Positions 18,977 to 28,079 are shown, numbered from the stretch's first letter. The stretch is 64,000 nucleotides of DNA from Pseudobutyrivibrio sp. ACV-2 (GCF_900107545.1 NZ_FNQZ01000002.1:62001-126000); one strand, 5' to 3'. The notes: generated from the sequence alone by a model not told the origin. Program-made: numbers and translations.

Positions 18977-20614
18977 ATGAAAAAGATATTCTCCCTTATC
19001 TTAGTTGCAATGCTTTCGTTATCCCCTATTTATGCATTTGCAACAGAAGATACCCCCCTTCAGACACCAGCTGTTGTGGAAGGTGAATCTACGCCTGTTC
19101 CATCAGAGGAGCCTGCTCCAACAGAAGAGCCTACTCCGGCTGAATCTGAACCTACACATGTAACGGAACCTACTACTACAGAAAAATCTACCACTGGGGA
19201 AGTACCCGTATCAGACCCTGAAACCTCATCTGAGGAAAAACTAAATACTGAGGGAACAACTGATGACAATTCTGCATCAGAACAAACATCTTCAGAAACT
19301 GTTTCTGATGAACCAACTGTTACTGATTCTGAGACAAAATCTAAAACAGCCACCGACACAGTCACAGATCAAACAAAAGATTCGGAAAAAACAGTTATAC
19401 CTAAGCGACTTAAAACAATGACTACTGATAAATCGTCTGATAAAGAAACGACTTCTACTGAAGAAAAGACCTCTACTGACCTTACAGAGGATGATAAGTC
19501 AGAAGAAGAACTCACTGATGCAGATAAAGACGCAACTACAAAAGATGTAAAAATCGAAATTCCAGAACATGTGCATGAATATACATATGTAAGTAATGAA
19601 AACGGTACACATACCGTTAAATGTATTGCCCCATTGGCTCAAGCATCTGAAGATGGTACTGAAATTATTGAGGGCGAATGTGATTACGAGGAAATAGAAG
19701 ATTGTACATATGACGAAAACAAAAAATGTATTTACTGCGGGTATGTGAAACCAAAGGATGCATTCGAGCCTTCTGTATCTGTTTCTATTTCAAATCAGAC
19801 ATGTACAATTGGTCAAAACGATCCAGTTATATGCCTTACAATTTCCCAAGAGGATTTTGATATAGAGTTTGCTCAGATTTGTTTTGCAAATTATAGTAAT
19901 AATCAATATATCAATGTAGCCCTTGGACATGGAATGTATTTCAATCACAAATCTGATTCTTTCGAGTATTTATCTGACGATAATTGGTATGCTAGCCCTG
20001 ATATAACAGATGAATACAGCCCAGGCAAATTCAATATTCGATCATTTTATATCAGAAGTGTAACAGGAGAGTCTGTTCATTATTCTATTGAATCAGGTAA
20101 TTTGAATGAAGCTTTTCAGAATATTAGTATTGAACTTACGAATCCAACACCTTTAGGACTTTTAAAGGATTATTTCAGTTCGGGAAATGATAAACCAGAA
20201 GCACTACCTGAAGAACTACCTGAAAAGCCTGTTTATGATGAGACTGCTGATGAGATTATATTAGAAGAAACACTTGTAGAAGAACCATCTGAGGTTGTTG
20301 ATGAATCTAAAGCTCCTACTACTATAGCAGAAGAGTCTAAAGAACCTGAAACTCCAATAACTGTTATGGAAGAACCTAAGGTACCGGAAGCTCCAGCACC
20401 AGTTGTAGAGAAGCCTAAGAGCACCCAACCAGCAGTTGAAGAAAAACCGGCAGAAACCAAACCTTCAACTGGTTCAACTTCAACTAACAGTACAACCAAC
20501 AAATCTACCAACAAGAGTAGTAATAGTACACAAAATAATACAACCAATAATACTCAACAGAATAACAATAATTCAATTTTTAGTTTCTTAAAGAAATTAT
20601 TCGGTTTAAAATAA
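18977..20614 (+). CDS. Secreted acidic Thr/Pro/Glu-rich protein
   Basis: 545 residues from ATG 18977; a TTG three codons upstream also follows AAAGGAG. A signal peptide (MKKIFSLILVAMLSLSPIYAFA) opens the protein. Residues 28 to about 200 are low complexity, rich in Thr, Glu, Pro, Ser and Asp. A small central module around 205-265 has HVHEYTYVSNENGTHTVKC and KKCIYCGYVKP, a His/Cys pattern that may bind zinc. A folded beta-like stretch follows (265-395), then a second low-complexity part (TEEP/EEPK type) and an Asn/Thr-rich tail ending in the amphipathic SIFSFLKKLFGLK. No LPXTG motif. Function unknown; it is divergent from rfbB and next to a beta-helix protein gene. Confidence 0.7.
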   Translation: MKKIFSLILVAMLSLSPIYAFATEDTPLQTPAVVEGESTPVPSEEPAPTEEPTPAESEPTHVTEPTTTEKSTTGEVPVSDPETSSEEKLNTEGTTDDNSASEQTSSETVSDEPTVTDSETKSKTATDTVTDQTKDSEKTVIPKRLKTMTTDKSSDKETTSTEEKTSTDLTEDDKSEEELTDADKDATTKDVKIEIPEHVHEYTYVSNENGTHTVKCIAPLAQASEDGTEIIEGECDYEEIEDCTYDENKKCIYCGYVKPKDAFEPSVSVSISNQTCTIGQNDPVICLTISQEDFDIEFAQICFANYSNNQYINVALGHGMYFNHKSDSFEYLSDDNWYASPDITDEYSPGKFNIRSFYIRSVTGESVHYSIESGNLNEAFQNISIELTNPTPLGLLKDYFSSGNDKPEALPEELPEKPVYDETADEIILEETLVEEPSEVVDESKAPTTIAEESKEPETPITVMEEPKVPEAPAPVVEKPKSTQPAVEEKPAETKPSTGSTSTNSTTNKSTNKSSNSTQNNTTNNTQQNNNNSIFSFLKKLFGLK

Positions 20615-20630
20615 ATATTTATGCTATAAT
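20602..20630 (+). promoter_or_regulatory. Extended -10 promoter before the beta-helix gene
   Basis: TGCTATAAT ends at 20630, giving a full extended -10 hexamer (20625-20630), about 48 bp before ATG 20678. The hexamer 17 bp upstream (CGGTTT) is a poor -35, which is common for extended -10 promoters. Confidence 0.45.
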
Positions 20631-20677
20631 GTGCACTTGAATATTTTAATTATTCCTTTTAAATGGAGGTAAAATAC

Positions 20678-22237
20678 ATGACATTCAAAGAATATATGAC
20701 TAAGCCAAAAATTATATCTCTTATAATGATTTTTTGCTTAGTTATTTTTTGTTTTATTGTCGCTAGAATTGGGCTGCGACGAATTATAGAACCTGAGACT
20801 CCGCTTTCTTCAATCAATATAGAGGCAATGTTCTATGTAGAAATGCCAGATAATGGCCAAATTGTCTGCATCGGTGATGGTTTAATAAATTCCTCAGATG
20901 AAAAGTCAGGAGAAATGGCCGTTGAACGTTCCGTAGTAACCGCACCTGATAATAGTGCTTTCGTAGGAAACAGCTATCATGTAGTTTGGAATAACATTAG
21001 GCATGGTGAAAACGGCATTGAAGTATATGGTAAGGCGGAAAGCGGTCCTAAACCTGAAAGAAAAGTTACAGCTTCCGTACGTGATTTCGGCGCTGTAGGT
21101 GATGGCATCACAGATGATACAGATGCTATTCAGCAAGCTATATATAGCTGTCCCAATGGAGAATTATATTTTCCTACAGGTACTTACGTTATATCCAATG
21201 TAATTCGTATACCATCAAATATACATATAGCAGGTGATTCTTCAAACTCCATTATTATTGCAAAAGAAGGTACTAAAAGAGGCGCCACTATGCTCAAGAT
21301 ATATAATGCATCAAATGTTAAATTGGAAAACATTTGTATCAGCGGCAACTCCTCTGTTAATTATGAAAATATGGATACCATAGGCGGTATTCATCTACTA
21401 GATCTCTCGACTAGCAACAATATTACAATTAGTAATTGCTATTTTATTGATAATATTTATGCCGCTATAAGAGATGTTAATACAAACAATGTTATTGTAG
21501 AAAACTGTAGTTTTTTAAATGTAGATTGTGGATTTATTACTTTAGGTAAATATAATACTCATGATATTATAGTACGAAATTGTGTATTCGATGGACATCG
21601 TGCTTCCGAGCCAGTATCACTATTCGCTGATGGGTCACATGATAACGTACTTATCGAGAACAACCACATGTCAAACAAGACTTCGGGATGCGGTGTCTTG
21701 GTCGCTGGACTACAACCTAACCATAATATTAGAATAATAAACAACGTTATCGATTCCTGTGCCACTGGTATAAAAGTGGTAAATTCTACAAATGTGCAGG
21801 TTCTAAATAATTCTATTTCTAATTTAACTAACGGTGCTGGAATTAGAATGTACGACTGTACCGATGCAGTTTTAGGTGACAACATTTGCTACAATATCCA
21901 ACAAGATGGACTTGAAGTTAAAGATTGCACAAACCTTACTATAACTAATTTAACAACTACAAATTGTGGACAAGGAAATGACAATTTTGTCAATGTTAGA
22001 TTCCGCGGTGAAAAAAATAGTAATGTTTCATTTTCTGATTCAAGTATCGAATACAATAATACTAATTCAAAGGTTGGACTAATCTTCTCATGTGAAACAG
22101 ACATAGATATGAATAATATAGATTATGATAACGCATCTATTTGGCTAACAAAAAAAACTTCAAACATGTCTTTGAGTGCTCCATCTACAGTAAAAGTTAG
22201 AGATCAAGGGCAAGCAAATGAAATATTAAAATACTAA
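20678..22237 (+). CDS. Membrane-anchored right-handed beta-helix protein (pectate lyase-like)
   Basis: 519 residues from ATG 20678; GGAGG at 20665-20669 fixes this start. One N-terminal membrane helix (IISLIMIFCLVIFCFIVARIGL) anchors an extracellular part. From about residue 135 the VRDFGAVGDGITDDTDAIQQAI motif marks the pectate-lyase-3 superfamily, followed by many parallel-helix rungs with Asn ladders (NVIVENCSFLNVD, NVLIENNHMSN, NIRIINNVIDSC). Such proteins bind or cleave polysaccharides. Beside capsule genes it may process the exported polymer; cleavage activity is not shown by sequence. Confidence 0.82.
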   Translation: MTFKEYMTKPKIISLIMIFCLVIFCFIVARIGLRRIIEPETPLSSINIEAMFYVEMPDNGQIVCIGDGLINSSDEKSGEMAVERSVVTAPDNSAFVGNSYHVVWNNIRHGENGIEVYGKAESGPKPERKVTASVRDFGAVGDGITDDTDAIQQAIYSCPNGELYFPTGTYVISNVIRIPSNIHIAGDSSNSIIIAKEGTKRGATMLKIYNASNVKLENICISGNSSVNYENMDTIGGIHLLDLSTSNNITISNCYFIDNIYAAIRDVNTNNVIVENCSFLNVDCGFITLGKYNTHDIIVRNCVFDGHRASEPVSLFADGSHDNVLIENNHMSNKTSGCGVLVAGLQPNHNIRIINNVIDSCATGIKVVNSTNVQVLNNSISNLTNGAGIRMYDCTDAVLGDNICYNIQQDGLEVKDCTNLTITNLTTTNCGQGNDNFVNVRFRGEKNSNVSFSDSSIEYNNTNSKVGLIFSCETDIDMNNIDYDNASIWLTKKTSNMSLSAPSTVKVRDQGQANEILKY

Positions 22238-22376
22238 TGAAGATCCCCCTCATGAAATATAACCATAAACGGTAAACCATAGGTACTGTCCTAAAATTAT
22301 ACCGTCCACTCAAGTGGCTCACTTTCAAATCAGCGTTAGTAGCTCAAAATGAAAATGTCACAAGAGGGTGCGGAAG

Positions 22377-22613
22377 TTACTTCACTGGTTTTCTACATTC
22401 ACTTGGAAGTTCATCTGACCAAGGAAGTAGTTTATCCATAAAGCTTCTATCTGTGTCATCCAGATGCTATGGAATTACAGTAAGAAGATATTTGAAATAC
22501 TCATAAGGTTTAAAGTTATTCGTCTTGGCAGTTTCGGCTATGCTTTAAGCAACGGCACTTGCTTTGGCACCAGAGATTGTATCAATCAAAACCCAGTTCT
22601 TTCTTTTATGTTC
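22377..22613 (-). pseudogene. IS66 transposase C-terminal remnant
   Basis: Translating minus gives EHKRKNWVLIDTISGAKASA, two in-frame stops, then MDKLLPWSDELPSECRKPVK and a stop. This is the C-terminal end of an IS66 transposase. All of it is in one frame with nonsense changes, so it is an old decayed copy. It meets the plus-strand remnant head-on at a palindrome. The DNA between 22,238 and 22,376 holds no gene. Confidence 0.8.
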
Positions 22614-22625
22614 TATAGAACATAA
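22606..22625. repeat. 20-bp perfect palindrome joining two IS66 remnants
   Basis: TTATGTTCTATAGAACATAA is its own reverse complement. The imperfect arms continue outward (CCAGTTCTTTC against GAAAGAATTGG). Both arms encode the same IS66 peptide start (EHxRKNW), read outward on opposite strands. Confidence 0.85.
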
Positions 22626-22866
22626 TCGAAAGAATTGGGAATTCATGAATACCATAAAAGGTGCTGAAGCCAGCGCACTAGTATATTCAGTCGTAGAAAC
22701 AGCCAGGGCTAATAGTTTAAATGTGTATTATTACGTTGAACATCTCCTTACAGAACTACCTAAACTCCGTGATGAAAAAGGAAATATAGATATGGCAGGT
22801 ATGAATCAATTATTACCTTGGTCTGAAACTTTACCAGAAAAATGCCGTAAACCACGCCGCAAATAA
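22614..22866 (+). pseudogene. IS66 transposase C-terminal remnant
   Basis: Plus-strand translation IEHNRKNWEFMNTIKGAEASA... continues to LLPWSETLPEKCRKPRRK and a stop, the IS66 C-terminal domain without internal stops. Only the last ~85 codons of a normally ~500-residue transposase remain. It differs from the minus-strand remnant at many positions, so the two come from different IS66 copies. An IS66-like end follows at 22,886. Confidence 0.8.
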
Positions 22867-22885
22867 AACTGCGGCGTTTATTTTT

Positions 22886-22911
22886 GGGATGGCGGATTAT
22901 TTGACGCTTAC
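22886..22911. repeat. Probable IS66 terminal inverted repeat
   Basis: Read inward on minus it starts GTAAGCGTCAAATAATCC, the pattern I associate with IS66 ends, 20 bp after the transposase stop. The following 22,912-23,174 holds no gene that I recognise. Confidence 0.5.
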
Positions 22912-23174
22912 GGAAAAGTTGCCTGTGCACGTTGTACAACCGTATTTTTCTACAAAATTGGTATAACTGAAAGGATACTAACATTAAAGCAATTACCTCT
23001 AGGCAAGAAAAAACAATGTACATCTAGTAGCAAAACCTCAAAGCCCTTATAGTCGGTTTGTACATGGAATGAATATAATATCACAAATGTTCTGAATTTC
23101 TTGGGGTATTCAAGTAAAAGTCAGGAACCCACATGGATAATGGCAGTCTTTCCTGGGAACTCCACCTAAAATAA

Positions 23175-24260
23175 TCATATACAATGTGTTTTTATCCTTT
23201 TGTAACCACATGCAAGTAGTACAGAAATAATCAACTCCAATACTATTACTATATATTTAATTACGAATCCTAATTGCAATCCAGAACAAGAAACAAACAC
23301 ATTAGTCCAGCTGGTCACAACATAATGAATTAAAAAAATATACGGTGATATATCTCCCAAAAAATACGTCATTTTATTGCAAAGTGATTTTGTAATAACT
23401 CCATTAGCTTTTGCAAATAAGACAACCCACACTGCTGCTATAACTATATATATAGTAGTCCTATTATGCGTTGACTCTATTAACACTCCTCCTCTAACAT
23501 TTTTCCATCTATACGCTAAAATTGTTATAATCGTAGCAAAAATTTCTACTACAGACATTTTAAAAAAATTTAGGTCATGGTCAAAAACACCCTCTTTATA
23601 CCACTTTCCTAAGCATATGCCCACAATGAAATCACCCATTCTAAAAACTGGGAAACAATACATAAACCAGATATATATTTTACTATCTTCTCCCAATATA
23701 TAAACCCATGGAATGCATAATATTATTTCCAGCAGAAGTATAAAAAGACAGGTTATAAAAAGAAAACTGTTTTTTTTCTTGATAATTATATTTTTTATAA
23801 CAGGAAACATGAAGTATAAAAATAAAGATACTGAAAGATACCATGAAACACCGTTTAAAGAAACGTTAATACTACTATAAGGCACCCATGTTTGTATCAA
23901 TAAAATACTTAAGATTATTTTTCCAAAAATAACAAGTAATCCCTTTACAGTTAATCCATATTGTATTTTGAGTATAATCTCAAGCAAAACCGCAAAGCAC
24001 ATTGTTATTATATGCAGAGGATATAATTTAGAAATATGATTCCACGAAAATCTAATATTATCCTTCACAGTACTATTCATATAATCATTCCCATGTTTAT
24101 AAAATGTCAAAAAACCTGATAAAACATAAAATATCGAAACGCCTAGAGTAGGCCACCTTATATCCGATCCGGCGTGACTAAGAAATATTCCCAGAAAAGC
24201 AAGTGCCCTCAATGCTTGAAACGAAACTATTCTATCTTGTACAGTTCTTTTTGTATCCAT
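23175..24260 (-). CDS. Acyltransferase family 3 membrane protein
   Basis: 361 residues from ATG 24260, set by GGAGGAAAT; ATG codons further up lack such a site. It begins RIVSFQALRALAFLGIFLSHAG, the R-x-R-A-x-A and following His of acyltransferase-3 proteins, and has about ten hydrophobic helices. These enzymes add acetyl or other acyl groups to exported sugars. It stands alone between mobile-element remnants. Its promoter region (24,261-24,540) has an inverted repeat at 24,430. Confidence 0.88.
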   Translation of the reverse strand: MDTKRTVQDRIVSFQALRALAFLGIFLSHAGSDIRWPTLGVSIFYVLSGFLTFYKHGNDYMNSTVKDNIRFSWNHISKLYPLHIITMCFAVLLEIILKIQYGLTVKGLLVIFGKIILSILLIQTWVPYSSINVSLNGVSWYLSVSLFLYFMFPVIKNIIIKKKNSFLFITCLFILLLEIILCIPWVYILGEDSKIYIWFMYCFPVFRMGDFIVGICLGKWYKEGVFDHDLNFFKMSVVEIFATIITILAYRWKNVRGGVLIESTHNRTTIYIVIAAVWVVLFAKANGVITKSLCNKMTYFLGDISPYIFLIHYVVTSWTNVFVSCSGLQLGFVIKYIVIVLELIISVLLACGYKRIKTHCI

Positions 24261-24429
24261 ATTTCCTCCAAACGGTGTATTATCTATCGTCATTATATAT
24301 ATTCGTGAACTCACATTATGACATATAAGTCTCAGTATGATAAAAAATGATTATTTTATTAAATACATATCTTATATACAATTACCCAAACTGGCAAACA
24401 GTCATATATGTTGTATGCTGATAATAAAA

Positions 24430-24458
24430 TTGATTCAATTGAATTACAGCTGAATCAA
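24430..24458. repeat. Inverted repeat upstream of the acyltransferase gene
   Basis: TTGATTCA at 24430-24437 and TGAATCAA at 24451-24458 form a perfect 8-bp inverted repeat with a 13-bp spacer. It lies 170 bp upstream of the start. It could be an operator or a relic of the neighbouring IS. Confidence 0.35.
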
Positions 24459-24542
24459 AACAGGTGTCAAAATAAACCTAATATTCTAACAATATTACTT
24501 TGAATAAATTTACATAAGAAGCCAAATCATCTTATCAAAAGC

Positions 24543-24559
24543 CCCCCCTCAAATGGGGG
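24543..24559. repeat. C-rich/G-rich hairpin, possible IS200/IS605 end
   Basis: CCCCC and GGGGG arms separated by TCAAAT lie just outside the left IS1182 end. A similar, longer hairpin occurs at 26,722-26,740 beyond the other side of the tnpA remnant, so the two may be the ends of one IS200/IS605-type element that IS1182 later entered. Confidence 0.4.
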
Positions 24560-24569
24560 TTAATAGTCG

Positions 24570-26320
24570 TTTGCGAAACGCCAAAAGCCGCATAAATACG
24601 GCATTTTTTGTTAGCAAAAAAGAATAACTCCCCACTGATATGGTACAATAGAATTGACGAGAAACCACTGCACACACCAAGAAAGGAGTTATTCTGATAT
24701 ATATGATACCATATAAACAGCTTTCTTTGGCTGATATTTATTCAGATTGCCAAGATAAATTTGAAAATGACAAGCCTGCGTTTCTGTCTCTATTAGAAAA
24801 CCATATCGACCTTGATGAAATTATTCCGATTTCTTTTAGAAATCATTTCTATGCATCAACGGGTAGATTCCGTAAATACCCTTTAAAAGCTCTTCTGTGG
24901 GCTCTTATCATTCAGCGCATCTTCTCGATACCAACTGACCAGCTTCTATTAACATTTCTCGCTTATTCAAAACCACTTCGTGAATTCTGTGGTTTCACAA
25001 AAGTTCCTGACGCATCCAAAATTACTCGCTTTAAACAAGATTTTTTAGAGGACTTACAGCTAGTCTTTGATAACCTTGTAGATGTAACTGAGCCAATCTG
25101 CCAAGCTATTGATGCCGCCAAAGCAGATATGACCATTTTTGATTCTTCTGGCATTGAAGCATTTGTTACTGAAAACAATCCAAAGTATGCAAACCAGATA
25201 ATCAGGAAGCTTAAAGCATATGCCAAAGCCAAGGGCTTTTCCAAATCTTATGATCCTTATAAGGCAGCCTATAGCTCCATGCCTTCACATGCTTCTGCCA
25301 ATCCAGAGATAAAGCAGTTATACATCAATGGCCATTTTTGTTATATCTTCAAGTTTGGTATTGTAACAAATGGTATTGGCATTATCCGCCACATATCCTT
25401 TTATAACAAGGAATTCCTGACATCACATCCAGATATAGTTGTCGAAAAGAAATCATCCTCTCCTGATGAAGATAAATGCGTTCATGATGCAAAACTGCTC
25501 ATTCCTACGCTAAAGGATTTCTTTACCAAACACCCTTTAATAAATCCTAAAACATTTCTTGGAGATGCTGCATTTGACTCAGCACTTTTGTATCGTCAGC
25601 TACTTACCGGTGATACATTTGGTGATAATAGGCATTTCTCCAAAACTTATATACCGCTTAATTCCAGATCCGGCATCAAATATCCTGATTGCAAAGTTAA
25701 CGCAGATGGCATTTCATGTTGACCTAACGATGACACACTCCACATGAAATACAAGAGCTCTTCAACAAGGCCAAACGGCATTGTCAGATATAAATTTGTA
25801 TGCCCCAAAATCAATTATGTCTATGATAAAAGCACACGCAAATGTCATCGAGAATGCCAATGCACCAATCCCTGCACCGATTCTTCATGTGGACGAATGA
25901 TACACATCTATCCCGAGAAGAATCTTCGTGCTTATCCAGGTGTCCTTCGCGGAACGGAAGAATGGGATAATACCTACAAGATCAGAACTATCGTAGAGCG
26001 AGATATCAACCACATAAAGGATAACCTTTGTTTAGCAGGACGCCGCACTCAAAATGAGAAAACTCTGTATGCTGACCTGATACTTGCAGGAATCACTCAG
26101 CTGATATCTGTCGTACTTGCCGATAAGATTCATCACCATGAATACATCAGAAGCCTCAAGCCTCTCATTGCATAGGACTTACCAACTTAATAAGACATCA
26201 GCCTTATTCAAGTGCGCCTAAAATAAGATTTATCAGCCCAGTTCACGTCTTTGCCCTCAAAAAAGCATTCCAGAATACTTTTGTTAATGTTACGCCTAAA
26301 TTTCTAATGAGTTTCGCAAT
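24570..26320 (+). mobile_element. IS1182-like insertion sequence
   Basis: About 1.75 kb. TTGCGAAAC at 24571-24579 is matched in reverse orientation by GTTTCGCAA at 26311-26319, consistent with short inverted ends. It encodes one DDE transposase, interrupted by a stop. On its right it abuts the codons DRHSEYRP of an IS200-type tnpA, so it inserted inside that gene. The exact ends and target duplication are not certain. Confidence 0.6.
24703..26175 (+). pseudogene. IS1182-type transposase with one in-frame TGA
   Basis: The frame runs from ATG 24703 to 25719, meets TGA at 25720-25722, and continues in the same frame to TAG at 26173. Total would be 490 codons, normal for the family. Parts: DUF772-type N-terminus (FYASTGRFRKYPLKALLW), DDE domain (TIFDSSGIEAF with the first Asp, FLGDAAFDSALLY with the second), zinc-like Cys cluster (ECQCTNPCTDSSCG) and C-terminus (IRTIVERDINHIKDN with the Glu). 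A single nonsense change between SC and PNDD is the only damage seen. Confidence 0.85.
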
Positions 26321-26323
26321 TAC

Positions 26324-26617
26324 CTATGGTCTATATTCTGAATGCCTGTCAAAAAACATTAGCAAACTTTTTCCTTTGAGATAAGACATGAACTCCGATA
26401 CTGCCGTTTTGGACGGTATTTCTACGTACATTTAAACATGATCCACACATACCTTGCCTTCTATAAGCTCAACCGATTTCATTTCGCATAACTTCTTTAT
26501 TATTTCAACTATGTCATTCTTATTGCTTTCATACATTACTTTCCGCCGATATTATGGAATAAACACAATATGGTATGTTCAGTTCCACCTAGAATGTTGT
26601 ATACTTTTATTGTCCAT
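26324..26617 (-). pseudogene. tnpA: IS200/IS605 tnpA (HUH Y1 transposase) remnant
   Basis: From ATG 26617 the frame reads MDNKSIQHSRWN-stop-TYHIVFIP-stop-YRRKVMYESNKND, then CVDHV-stop-MYVEIPSKTAV, then FMSYLKGKSLLMFFDRHSEYRP. This is unmistakably the IS200-type TnpA, with three point nonsense changes and no frameshift. One of them destroys the second histidine of the HUH metal site. The C-terminal half with the catalytic tyrosine is missing, cut off at the IS1182 end. Confidence 0.85.
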
Positions 26618-26721
26618 TGGTCAGCCCCTCCTTTGTTATTTGATTATGGTTGCGAACCCACATCATTCTAACATTGGATGTTTCTTTTTTATACTCTAGG
26701 TAACGCTATTGCTTCGCCGGT

Positions 26722-26740
26722 CCCCCATCTCAGATGGGGG
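26722..26740. repeat. Perfect hairpin CCCCCATCT-C-AGATGGGGG
   Basis: Nine-base arms with a one-base centre, about 105 bp upstream of the tnpA remnant start. Subterminal hairpins of this kind are what IS200/IS605 transposases recognise, so this is probably the tnpA-side end. Confidence 0.6.
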
Positions 26741-26755
26741 GATTAATAGAACTTT

Positions 26756-27009
26756 TCATTTAAAGTCATCAGAAAAGCATGATTCATTGAGCTTTTGTGG
26801 TTCAGCCTGAGGCTGTAACTCCACCAGCTGAGACGCTCGGGTTTCTATGCAGTGTTCTAAGATTGCCCTCAACCAATAATAGTATTATGTTTTTAAGATG
26901 TTATGTTGTTCACTGTATTCTTTGACTTTTAGACCTCTATCAATTCAATCTTTAATAATTGCAACCTATTGTTGGGCTTTGATTTGTTTATTTGAAGTCT
27001 TGTATCCAT
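26756..27009 (-). pseudogene. IS66 orfA (TnpA-like) remnant
   Basis: Starts MDTRLQINKSKPN after GGGGACGAAC, then shifts frame to VAIIKD-stop-IDRGLKVKEYSEQHNILKT-stop-YYYWLRAI, ending LVELQPQAEPQKLNESCFSDDFK and a stop. This is the small helix-turn-helix protein of IS66 elements (VKEYxxQHxI...YYxWLR), with one frameshift and several stops. With the two transposase ends at 22.4-22.9 kb it implies at least two former IS66 copies nearby. Confidence 0.75.
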
Positions 27010-27169
27010 TGTTCGTCCCCATTTGAAAATGTTGTAAAAAGTCCGGCCTGACTTTTCACAACTACTACCTCAATAAGGACGTAATTGATATAGATGCGAT
27101 ATTTTACCATTTACTTATATTTCCCACGCTAGCCCTTATTTATTGTCACCTATAATAGGGATGAAATAA

Positions 27170-27199
27170 ATTATACAGCCCTAGCTCTTATGTTGACAA
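27170..27199 (-). promoter_or_regulatory. Recurrent promoter module, copy 1
   Basis: Minus strand: TTGTCA (27194-27199), 18 bp, TATAAT (27170-27175). The conserved upstream box is present as AACTTTGTATCAATCA, with GTTACATAA further up. The genes it once served have been replaced by IS debris, so it is an orphan. The remaining DNA between 27,010 and 27,296 holds no gene. Confidence 0.6.
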
Positions 27200-27301
27200 T
27201 TTCTGATTGATACAAAGTTAGTTTATATTTCCCCATTATCTTATGTAACTTTTCACAATTAAGACACAAACGTGGCTGTTAAAAAAACGCCCCTAAATCG
27301 A

Positions 27302-27372
27302 GTAGGAGGGAGATTTGAATAATCCCCCGACCTCTCACACCACCGTGCGTACGGTTCCGTACACGGCGGTTC
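27302..27372 (-). ncRNA. Group II intron domains V and VI
   Basis: Minus strand: GAACCGCCGTGTACGG then AACCGTACGCACGGTGGTG forms the 34-base domain V hairpin, followed by a stem GGGGG...TCCCTCC for domain VI and the end CTACTCGAT. It starts directly downstream of the reverse transcriptase stop. Confidence 0.8.
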
Positions 27373-27379
27373 AATCAAC

Positions 27380-28079
27380 TTAACAAGTAACACATCTTTC
27401 GGTGTAATAATCTAACATTGAGACTAATCCAAATGAGGTTAGTCTCTTTGTACTTATAGCCTTTTGTACCCATCCATTGTGAGCGAGCCTTGCGTATCTG
27501 TCTCCACAGTAGGCAATTTGATACGCTGCCCATCTTGGTACGTCTAGCTTCATCAAATTCTTAGCTCTATTCTGCGGAGTTTTCCAATGCTTCCAAATAC
27601 ACATACGAAGTCTGAATCTGATGCTTCCATCAAGTTCTTTACAAAGTGTTTTCATACTTCCTATTTTGAAGTAATTAATCCAACCTCTGATAAGTTGATT
27701 GAGTTTCTCTACTTTATAGCTGTTGCTGACGCCCCAACTACGGCAAGTGAGTTCTTTCATTCTCTTCTTAAACTTCGCTACTGATTTCGCATGTGGTTTC
27801 GCCTTATATTGATGCGCACTTGCGTCGTAGTAGAATCCGAATCCAAGATATTTTAATCCACTTGGTCTGTCTACTTTGCTCTTGGTCATGTTGACCTTGA
27901 GACCTAGTTTCTCCTCAATGAATCGAGAGATATTTCTCATGACTCTATTAGCAGACATTTCACTTCCGACCATGATGATACAATCATCTGCGTATCTTAC
28001 AAAGTTAAGCCCTCGCTTTTCCATCTCTTTATCAAGTTCATTCAACATAATATTTGCCAATAATGGCGAGAGATTTCCT
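27380..28079 (-). pseudogene. ltrA: Group II intron reverse transcriptase, C-terminal part
   Basis: Encodes GNLSPLLANIMLNELDKEM, the catalytic YADD (FVRYADDCIIMVGS), the thumb and the maturase X region (LNQLIRGWINYF), ending in YTERCVTC. No start of its own: an ATG at 28060 is simply a methionine of the RT4-5 region. It continues in frame from the part at 31,622-32,205 once the RIT element and one AAGG repeat are removed. Confidence 0.9.

Noticed and set aside
22564-22866. Intact 100-residue gene
   Set aside because: Only the part after the palindrome (22,614) is IS66-like; the first codons are the reversed arm of the other remnant.
25720-25722. TGA in the IS1182 transposase read as selenocysteine
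   Set aside because: The following sequence shows no evident SECIS-like stem, transposases of this family are not selenoproteins, and the IS lies in decayed surroundings; a nonsense mutation is simpler.
26454-26699. Small hydrophobic protein on the plus strand
   Set aside because: It is the antisense of the IS200-type tnpA remnant and has no ribosome binding site.
26756-26880. TnpB guide RNA (omega RNA) or tnpB 3' end next to the hairpin
   Set aside because: Translation of the region matches the IS66 orfA protein through its stop codon, which explains it better.
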